Shown: positions 33,727 to 39,081 of the stretch, piece after piece
How the letters are laid out: the number at the start of each line of letters is the position of its first letter
Numbering within the stretch: the first letter of the stretch is position 1
Origin: JBHPCZ01 sp042573625
GTDB lineage: Bacteria; Desulfobacterota; Desulfobacteria; Desulfobacterales; UBA11574
Assembly (NCBI GenBank): GCA_042573625.1
Contig: JBHPCZ010000026.1
Span: 1 to 39,081, forward strand
Direction of reading: 5' to 3'
Length of the DNA: 39,081 nucleotides
Notes under the pieces: generated by a model
What the model was told of the DNA's origin: nothing
Seen by the model: only the letters and a program-made list of their open reading frames with translations
The model's database searches: none
Position numbers and translations under genes: made by a program

Positions 33727-34491
33727 TTAATTCCCCAGGCCCTTAATAAAATCACCGACAGCACCGACACCCTCTTTGTCCACCAGCCGAATCGTCTGGG
33801 ATCCGATAACCGCGATGTCTGCTTTTCCTTTCAGAAAATCGACATCTGTTTTGTCTTTCACCCCGAAACCGAGGGCCAGCGGAAGATCGGTTGCCTTTCG
33901 GCATCGTGTGAGATAGCCCTCTAATTGATCGGTAAAATCGGTCTGCCTCCCGGTCACCCCTTTTCTGGCCACACAGTAAATAAAGCCCTTTCCAAATGAC
34001 GCAAGGTACTGCATGCGCTCGTTCGGCGTGGTGGGAGAAAAAATAAAAATCGGATCGAGATTGTATTTTTCCATGGCCTCGAGATACTCTCTTCCCTCTT
34101 CCGGAGGAAGATCCGGGACAATCGCGCCCTTCATATCTCCCTGGGCCATTGCGGCGGCGAACCGGTCGATTCCGTATTTGAAAAGAATATTGAAATAGCT
34201 CATAAAGAGAAAGGGGATGTCAAAGGTGCGGGTCACCTCCTGAGCAAAATCGATGCACTTCTGCACGGTTGTTCCTTCTGCCAAAGATTTTTGATTGGCA
34301 TGAAGAATCACCGGGCCGTCTGCAATGGGTTCGGAAAAAGGGATCTGCAGTTCCATCAGATCAACGCCGCCATCCACCATGGCCTCAATGATTTTGAAAG
34401 AATCTTCGAATGTGGGGTAGCCGAGGACAATATGGGTCATCAGCAGGATTTCTTTTTCTTTAAGCCGGGTCCGCAGGTACGCTTCGAGCAT
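33727..34491 (-). CDS. trpA: Tryptophan synthase alpha chain
   Basis: The alpha subunit (254 residues) cleaves indole-3-glycerol phosphate to indole, which passes to the beta chain. The catalytic Glu47 and Asp58 (Glu49 and Asp60 in E. coli) are present in MELQIPFSEPIADGP. This loop carries Gln and Glu where ELGIPFSDPLADGP is standard. Other motifs are PDLPPEE, FSPTTPNERM, and LGFGVKDK. GGAGG precedes the ATG. The gene begins 32 bp inside the 3' end of trpB, so translation is coupled. No other trp gene is in the window. Confidence 0.95.
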   Translation of the reverse strand: MLEAYLRTRLKEKEILLMTHIVLGYPTFEDSFKIIEAMVDGGVDLMELQIPFSEPIADGPVILHANQKSLAEGTTVQKCIDFAQEVTRTFDIPFLFMSYFNILFKYGIDRFAAAMAQGDMKGAIVPDLPPEEGREYLEAMEKYNLDPIFIFSPTTPNERMQYLASFGKGFIYCVARKGVTGRQTDFTDQLEGYLTRCRKATDLPLALGFGVKDKTDVDFLKGKADIAVIGSQTIRLVDKEGVGAVGDFIKGLGN

Positions 34492-35710
34492 GATATTCCT
34501 CCGCTTTATCCTTTATGAATTCTTGCCAATTGGGATCATCAAAAGCATCGGCCACGGTAAAGATGTCTTTGTCTCCCCTTCCGGACTGGTTGATCAGAAT
34601 GCTCTCTGTCCGGGGCAGAGATGACGCTTCCTTGAAGGCCTGGGCAAAGCCATGGGCCGACTCCAGGGCCGGAATCAGGCCTTCTTTTTGAATCGTCAGC
34701 GAAAGCGCATCCACCACCTCCTGATCCGTTGTCGCCTCGAATCGAACACGACCATTTTCCGAAAGATGTGACAGGATCGGTGAAACCCCCACATAATCGA
34801 GCCCTGCAGCCACACTGTGGGTTTCCTTCATCTGCCCGTCATCATCCTGAAGAAAATAGGTCTTGTAGCCCTGGGCCACACCGATGCTTGCGTCTTTTGA
34901 AGAAAGCCGGGCAGCATGTTCGCCGGAAGACAACCCTTTCCCCGCTGCCTCGACGCCGACAAGTTCCACCGGGTCATCCATGAATTCCTTGAATATCCCC
35001 AATGCGTTGGACCCGCCGCCCACGCAGGCATAAATGCGGGCCGGGAGTTTTCCCTCTATTTCTAAAATTTGTTTTCGGGCCTCTTTTCCGATAATGGACT
35101 GAAAATAAGAGACCATTTCCGGAAAAGGATGGGGGCCGCAGGCCGTACCCAGGACGTAATGCGTCGTATCCATGTTCGTTACCCAGTCGCGGAAGGCTTC
35201 ATTAATGGCATCCTTTAGAATCCGGGTGCCCTCCCGCACCGGAACGACTTCTGCGCCCAGCCGTTCCATCCAGAAGACATTGGGCCGCTGCCGCCGGACA
35301 TCGACCTCCCCCATATAGATGGTACATTTGAATCCAAATCTGGCGGCCATGGTGGCAGTTGCCACCCCATGCTGGCCGGCCCCGGTCTCTGCGATGACCC
35401 GGGTTTTTCCCATCCGCCTGACCAGAAGTCCCTGTCCCATCACATTGTTGGCCTTGTGCGCACCGGTGTGATTCAGGTCTTCCCGTTTAACGTAGATGCG
35501 CGCACCGCCAAAATGCCGGGTCAGATTTTCAGCAAAGGTCAACGGCGTGGGCCGGCAGGAATACGTGGACATGATCTTCTCATATTCCTGCCAGAAGGCG
35601 GGATCCCTTTTTGCCGCCTGAAAAGTCTCTTCAAGTTCGTCAAAGGTGGCGACAAGAATCTCAGGGAGATAAGCGCCGCCGAACCCTTCATAGTAGCCCC
35701 GTTCAAACAT
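34460..35710 (-). CDS. trpB: Tryptophan synthase beta chain
   Basis: The PLP-dependent beta subunit joins indole and serine to give tryptophan; 416 residues from the ATG at 35710. PLP-binding Lys86 is in LNHTGAHKANN, Glu108 is in AETGAGQHG, and the phosphate-binding loop is CVGGGSNALGIF. This is the classical TrpB1 type. The start at 35710 has AGGAGG 8 bases upstream; a TTG at 35716 is unlikely. The ATG overlaps the stop codon of the GntR regulator gene by 8 bp, so regulator, beta and alpha chains form one operon. Confidence 0.96.
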   Translation of the reverse strand: MFERGYYEGFGGAYLPEILVATFDELEETFQAAKRDPAFWQEYEKIMSTYSCRPTPLTFAENLTRHFGGARIYVKREDLNHTGAHKANNVMGQGLLVRRMGKTRVIAETGAGQHGVATATMAARFGFKCTIYMGEVDVRRQRPNVFWMERLGAEVVPVREGTRILKDAINEAFRDWVTNMDTTHYVLGTACGPHPFPEMVSYFQSIIGKEARKQILEIEGKLPARIYACVGGGSNALGIFKEFMDDPVELVGVEAAGKGLSSGEHAARLSSKDASIGVAQGYKTYFLQDDDGQMKETHSVAAGLDYVGVSPILSHLSENGRVRFEATTDQEVVDALSLTIQKEGLIPALESAHGFAQAFKEASSLPRTESILINQSGRGDKDIFTVADAFDDPNWQEFIKDKAEEYHARSVPADPA

Positions 35711-36437
35711 TATCAATTCCTCCTATGGTTTGAGAAAAAACAAACTGATCTGTTCGACAGAAAAGTTCCGAGTAGATGGCGTTTTTGGCCTGGTCAAAGT
35801 GAAGAAACCGCTTTACGGTCAGGATCGGCATATCCGGTGAAACAGCCAGTTCTCGACCCTTTTTTCCGCTTAAATAACCGATTCTGTAATTCTGCTTTCC
35901 GCCGGTCGGCCGCATGTAATAGTGTTCATCGACAATTTGCGAGAGAGATTGTCCTGACAGTTCAAACCGGGCGATTCCTGAAAAAAGGGTTGCATGAAGA
36001 TAGATATCCTCGAGAAGAACCGGCATCTCCTTTACCTGGCTGAGCCTGGATAGAAAAAAAACCTTTTGGTTGGCAAAGGGATTTTCCGGATCGTCTCCCA
36101 TCGATACCAGCCGCGTCTTTTCCAGAATGCGGGTGGTCACCGTTATCCCTTTTTTGTGAAAGGATGAGATCGTTCCGGCAAGGGAAAAGAGATCAACCTC
36201 TTTCTCTCCGGTCTTTACATAGGTTCCGGAACCCCGCTTTCGAACCAGTAACCGTTTGCGAACCAGAAGGTCCGTGGCCTGCCGGGCTGTCGGCCGTCCG
36301 ATGCGATAATCTTCAGCAAGTTTGTGTTCAGACGGAATCCGTGAGCCCGGTGGATATTCTCCGGAGCGAATCTTTGAAAGGAGTATATCTGCCAGTTGAT
36401 GGTACAGTGGAATCGGAGATTGTGGATTGAGCATCAT
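35703..36437 (-). CDS. GntR/HutC-family regulator with UTRA domain
   Basis: A 244-residue transcription regulator. Residues 1-75 form a winged helix (IPLYHQLADILLSKIRSGEY, IPSEHKLAEDY, GRPTARQATDLLV, GSGTYV). Residues about 85-235 form a UTRA ligand-binding domain. It is encoded first in an operon with trpB and trpA, overlapping trpB by 8 bp. Self-repression through the operator at 36524-36535 is likely. The ligand could be tryptophan, indole or another aromatic compound, but this is inference. Two adjacent ATG codons (36437 and 36434) follow GGGG, so the start is uncertain by one residue. Confidence 0.9.
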   Translation of the reverse strand: MMLNPQSPIPLYHQLADILLSKIRSGEYPPGSRIPSEHKLAEDYRIGRPTARQATDLLVRKRLLVRKRGSGTYVKTGEKEVDLFSLAGTISSFHKKGITVTTRILEKTRLVSMGDDPENPFANQKVFFLSRLSQVKEMPVLLEDIYLHATLFSGIARFELSGQSLSQIVDEHYYMRPTGGKQNYRIGYLSGKKGRELAVSPDMPILTVKRFLHFDQAKNAIYSELFCRTDQFVFSQTIGGIDNV

Positions 36438-36501
36438 CGCCCCTTTTATTTCCCTATCTCAATTTATTTAAAAAATGATCGCGTGAAGTCTTCTTGGGGT
36501 G

Positions 36502-36535
36502 ACTGTATGGCATATTGGTTAAGTTGTCAAGACAA
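36502..36535 (-). promoter_or_regulatory. Promoter and operator of the GntR-trpBA operon
   Basis: On the minus strand a -35 hexamer TTGACA (36525-36530) stands 17 bp before TACAGT (36502-36507), about 65 bp upstream of the GntR start. The -35 lies inside the palindrome TTGTCTTGACAA (36524-36535), whose inverted half-sites TTGTC/GACAA resemble operators of HutC-subfamily regulators. Binding there would block RNA polymerase. Confidence 0.6.
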
Positions 36536-36626
36536 TTCCAATTTATTCAGCCTGGCACATCATTGTCCCTACAGATACATTGATCGAAAGCGGTTATCTC
36601 TTATTTTCTAAGGATAGGGTATTCCT

Positions 36627-36669
36627 AAAAAAGTATGGGCGGTTCAAAGGAGAAATAAACCGCCCATAC
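36627..36669 (-). terminator. Rho-independent terminator on the minus strand
   Basis: Perfect 12 bp arms GTATGGGCGGTT (36633-36644) and AACCGCCCATAC (36658-36669) with a 13-base loop; on the minus strand the stem is followed by TTTTTT at 36627-36632. It would end transcription from the EamA gene before the GntR-trpBA promoter. It stands over 330 bp after the EamA stop. Confidence 0.75.
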
Positions 36670-37005
36670 ACAGAGGATGGAAGAAGTGATAGCGAACGTT
36701 TAGGATTTTCGTCCACTAATACAACCCATAATGCTACAATGTGGTATGTCAAGCAGTTTTTTCGTCTGGCTCATAAAATTCCCACCCGTAAGTTTAGGCC
36801 ATTTCAAAAAATCTACAAAAAAATATCCACAGCAGCAATTATTAGTTACAAATTAATTCTGAATTAGTCGGCGAGCTGTATAAAAAGGGCAAATATCGTC
36901 CAAAGTTTTTTCAGCAAAAAAAGTGGGTTCCCGCGGGCTTGCGCCCATGGTCCTCAGCTAAAAGTTGATAGAATTGGAAATTGTGGAGGTGGGGGTAACC
37001 ACTTT
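36670..37005. other. Untranslated stretch between the EamA gene and its terminator
   Basis: About 336 bp that would be a long 3' untranslated region of the EamA transcript if the terminator at 36627-36669 is its end. The sequence is AT-rich and holds no convincing reading frame, tRNA or further strong hairpin. A decayed gene cannot be excluded. Confidence 0.4.
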
Positions 37006-37965
37006 CTACTCTCTTTCTATCTCCCCGGCGGCATAGGGCGTTGTTTTGGCTGTCGCACCGACGACAATATGGGCTTCTGTTCGGCGTGCGGTAATAATGC
37101 CGGCAATGCATACCAAAACAGCCCCAAACCATGTCAGAATATCCAGAGTCTCTCCCCAGAAAATCCAACCGATGAAAGTTGCGAATACGACCTGCCCATA
37201 AGTGAAAGGGCCGACCTGGGCTGCCGGTGCAAAGCTGTATCCTTTGGTCAGCATAAATTGTCCGACTGCGGCCAGAAGGCCGATGAGAATGAGCAACCAC
37301 CATGTCGCAAGCTCAGGTGTATGCCAAGACCAGAACAGAGGGCCGGCGGAGATTATGGTAGACAAAACCGTGAAGTAGAACACGATCCGGATCGCGGGCT
37401 CCGAGGTGGACATGCGACGGATACTGACCATTGCCAGAGCGGCGAACATTCCCGCACCCAGACCCACAAACGCAACCGATTGAAATATACCGAATCCAGG
37501 TTTAAGGATCATAATCGTCCCGATGAAACCGATAACGATTGCCCCTCGCACATTACGATCAACCGGTTCACGCATCCACAGGTAGGCAATCATTGGAATA
37601 AACAGGGGCGCCGTAGCCATGAGCAGGAAAGCTTCGGAGAGTTGCATGTGGGCGATGGCGTAGAAAAAACAGTACATAGCCCCCAACCCTGTCATGGCGC
37701 GTAACAGGTGGAATTTAAATCGGCGTGTCCGGATGCCGCCAAGTGGCCGGCTGTACCATATCCATGGAAGGATAAAAATGAGGGCGCAGGCGTTTCGAAA
37801 AAAAACAACCATCTCATTGGTGAGCGAGGCAGAAACCACCTTTACCAGCGCCCCTAAAATAGAAAATACAAACGTGGCGCCCAAAACATATAGGGCACCT
37901 GCGACGGGTTGATTGGAGTAGCTTTCTGCCTGGTTTGTCGAATTCATTCTGATTTTCGCTATCAT
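37006..37965 (-). CDS. EamA-family (drug/metabolite transporter) permease
   Basis: An inner-membrane protein of about 319 residues with ten hydrophobic segments in two EamA repeats, the usual DMT layout. The first helix reads ALYVLGATFVFSILGALVKV; the repeat-1 signature RNACALIFILPW and SEAFLLMATAPLFIPMIAYL follow; repeat 2 has AQVGPFTYGQVVFATFIGW and FWGE. Members export amino acids or other metabolites. The start is uncertain: TTG at 38013, ATG at 37965, or ATG at 37947 have no clear ribosome-binding site. It is upstream of the GntR-trpBA operon but separated by a terminator, so aromatic-amino-acid export is only a possibility. Confidence 0.88.
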   Translation of the reverse strand: MIAKIRMNSTNQAESYSNQPVAGALYVLGATFVFSILGALVKVVSASLTNEMVVFFRNACALIFILPWIWYSRPLGGIRTRRFKFHLLRAMTGLGAMYCFFYAIAHMQLSEAFLLMATAPLFIPMIAYLWMREPVDRNVRGAIVIGFIGTIMILKPGFGIFQSVAFVGLGAGMFAALAMVSIRRMSTSEPAIRIVFYFTVLSTIISAGPLFWSWHTPELATWWLLILIGLLAAVGQFMLTKGYSFAPAAQVGPFTYGQVVFATFIGWIFWGETLDILTWFGAVLVCIAGIITARRTEAHIVVGATAKTTPYAAGEIERE

Positions 37966-38200
37966 TATTTCATTGTGATGAATATCAGACTCAATAAAAG
38001 CAAACAACTGCAAAATGATGAAACGTTCTCTTCCCTGCGCTCCGCTGAAATATGAAAGCTCCCGATTTCAGGAAAAACTTGCAGTTAGATGATGCTTACC
38101 TTGACAAAACCGAAATACATCCATAGCTTGCCCCATATTTTATTTCGCCTGATTCACAGGTGAATATTACACGCTGTTTAACATAAAAGGTGCATGACCA

Positions 38201-38752
38201 ATGTTTATTTCAGATGATGTCAAAGAAAATCTACCTCTGTTTCTTGTCGAACTTTATCTCCAAACCCAAGGCGATCCGTCAATAAAGGTGTCCATGTATG
38301 ATATCGGTGAAACCTTGGGACTTGATAGATCAGCTTCTTCAAAGACGGCGGAAGAGCTCATCGGTACTGGATTGGCTGAAATCAAAACCCTTAACGGCGG
38401 CATTGGCATTACCGCCGATGGCGCGGACGAAGCACAGGAACTTGGCGCTTCGCTCTCCGGGGAGGGCGATACAGGCCATGTGCTCGGAAATGCCGCGGTA
38501 TTGAATGAAACCGATCGCCAGGCCGTGGAACAAACCACTGCGGGGTTGAAAAGCCAGATGGGTGAAAAAAACCTGGATTTCAATTCTTTGGAAGAGTTGA
38601 TGGCCGATCTAAAATCCATCGATGCACAACTTTCTTCTCCGAATCCCAAAACAGCCATCATCCGGGAATGCTTTCAATCGATCATGGCCATCCTGCAAAA
38701 GGCCAACGACGCCGACAGCCTCACCCGAATTAAAAGTTTGTTGGGCGAGTAG
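38201..38752 (+). CDS. Protein of unknown function with predicted winged-helix start
   Basis: A 183-residue acidic protein with AAGGTG 8 bases before the ATG. The N-terminal 75 residues (LVELYLQTQGDP, MYDIGETLGLDRSASSKTAEEL, GLAEIKTLNGGIGITADG) read like a winged helix-turn-helix. The rest is helical: a linker rich in Glu, Gly and Thr, then NSLEELMADLKSIDAQL and a C-terminal TAIIRECFQSIMAILQ. I do not recognise a named family. It is the only plus-strand gene in the last 14 kb, with the EamA gene diverging 187-236 bp away. Confidence 0.7.
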   Translation: MFISDDVKENLPLFLVELYLQTQGDPSIKVSMYDIGETLGLDRSASSKTAEELIGTGLAEIKTLNGGIGITADGADEAQELGASLSGEGDTGHVLGNAAVLNETDRQAVEQTTAGLKSQMGEKNLDFNSLEELMADLKSIDAQLSSPNPKTAIIRECFQSIMAILQKANDADSLTRIKSLLGE

Positions 38753-38979
38753 TTCTGAATGCAGAGAAGCAGATGACAGGACATCTTAAAGGGTTTAAGC
38801 GTAGTATTCGGCAAAAAAGCTATCGTTGAAAAATCTCAAAGGTTAGCAGTGGTTCTTAGTTGCCCCGACTGATACTTGATTTGCCAGAATCGCTTGGTGA
38901 GTCAATACATTACTTGACAGTTCAATTCTCAGAATTTGATATCACAACCAATCGATTCGTCATCAAAAAAGAAGATATA

Positions 38980-39081
38980 GTCGGGTAGACCGGAGGAATC
39001 TCACCTCCAGTCCCCCACAGAACCGTACGTGAACCTCTCGATTCATACGGCTCCTGCCAGCCATTCTCTTGAAACCTCTCG
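38980..39081 (-). mobile_element. Group II intron, 3' end (domains V and VI), cut by the window edge
   Basis: Read on the minus strand, 39053 to 39020 is a 34-base domain V: GAGCCGTATGAATC, a GAGA tetraloop, then GGTTCACGTACGGTTC, with the catalytic AGC triad and two-base bulge. Domain VI follows at about 39017-38984, a stem with GGAGG pairing with CCTCC and a bulged branch-point A at 38986. The 3' end is probably at 38980 (an AY end, GAC). The reverse-transcriptase gene would be to the right, outside the window. Confidence 0.88.

Noticed and set aside
35369..36043. 224-residue open frame on the plus strand
   Set aside because: It is antisense to trpB and the GntR gene, both with strong motifs and ribosome-binding sites.
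36764..36779. 16-base word GTCTGGCTCATAAAAT shared with 30944-30959
   Set aside because: One exact 16-mer between two places in 39 kb is not far from chance, and the flanks do not match.
36580..36867. 95-residue open frame on the plus strand
   Set aside because: It runs through the inverted repeat that acts as a minus-strand terminator, and has no similarity that I recognise.
37069..37704. 211-residue open frame on the plus strand
   Set aside because: It is antisense to the EamA permease; the composition (Arg, His, Gln, Asn rich) is the reverse of hydrophobic codons.
1..39081. CRISPR array, prophage, tRNA or rRNA genes
   Set aside because: No regular direct repeats with spacers, no phage structural genes, and no tRNA cloverleaf or rRNA sequence was seen on either strand by eye.

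Overview
The window looks like chromosomal DNA of a Desulfobacterota (deltaproteobacterial) bacterium, most likely an uncultured relative of the Desulfobacterales. I base this on the mix of genes: a VOR/KOR-type 2-oxoacid:ferredoxin oxidoreductase, the hisC-cmk-rpsA-sppA neighbourhood, a DUF4911-miaB-bifunctional nuclease run, a FIST protein followed by a histidine-kinase start, and several families of intergenic palindromic repeats. Base composition is moderate and even. I see no prophage, no CRISPR array and no tRNA or rRNA gene. The taxonomic call is inference from gene content only.

Layout. (1) 158-8552, plus strand: three subunits of a 2-oxoacid oxidoreductase (vorB-like alpha, TPP-binding beta, gamma), then hisC with its terminator, then cmk, rpsA (with an unusual repetitive acidic N-terminal extension) and sppA. 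(2) 8644-9252, minus: a YrdC/YciO-type protein, followed by about 900 bp without genes that holds three different repeat elements. (3) 10165-18120, plus: guaB, dnaE, a mannose-1-phosphate guanylyltransferase whose isomerase half looks degenerate, and a DegT-family sugar aminotransferase. (4) 18124-21418, minus: recJ, a 139-residue protein of unknown function and an RNase Z-like metallo-beta-lactamase protein, transcribed in that order. (5) 21864-25092, plus: a DUF4911-like protein, miaB, a bifunctional-nuclease (DUF151) protein and a PHP phosphoesterase. (6) 25297-37965, minus: a long series made up of an EamA transporter, a GntR/UTRA regulator-trpB-trpA operon with a recognisable promoter and operator, a UPF0173 hydrolase, a DadA-like oxidoreductase, a Nudix hydrolase, a FIST sensor protein with a truncated histidine kinase behind it, a flavodoxin-like protein, exonuclease I, an O-methyltransferase, a small unknown protein and an M29 aminopeptidase. 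(7) 38201-38752, plus: a protein of unknown function with a possible winged helix. The right edge carries the 3' end (domains V and VI) of a group II intron on the minus strand.

Most genes are housekeeping: amino-acid and nucleotide metabolism, translation, DNA replication and repair, and tRNA modification. The accessory signal is in three places. The intergenic repeats include at least two families with long terminal inverted repeats, each present twice. The FIST-kinase pair appears to have lost its kinase body. The trpBA pair is separate from any other trp gene here and is co-transcribed with its own GntR-type regulator. I found no clear new multi-gene defence or biosynthetic system. The items most worth a second look are the GntR-trpBA operon, the repeat families, the decayed FIST partner and the S1 extension.

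Stretches above 300 bp without genes: 2736-3130 holds a nested inverted-repeat element. 4217-4520 holds the hisC terminator and a palindromic repeat. 9253-10164 holds a REP-like repeat, a MITE-like element, a blank stretch and a large palindrome. 16585-16986 holds the second copy of the MITE-like element. 21419-21863 and 22113-22490 hold palindromic repeats. 36438-37005 holds the GntR promoter and a terminator.
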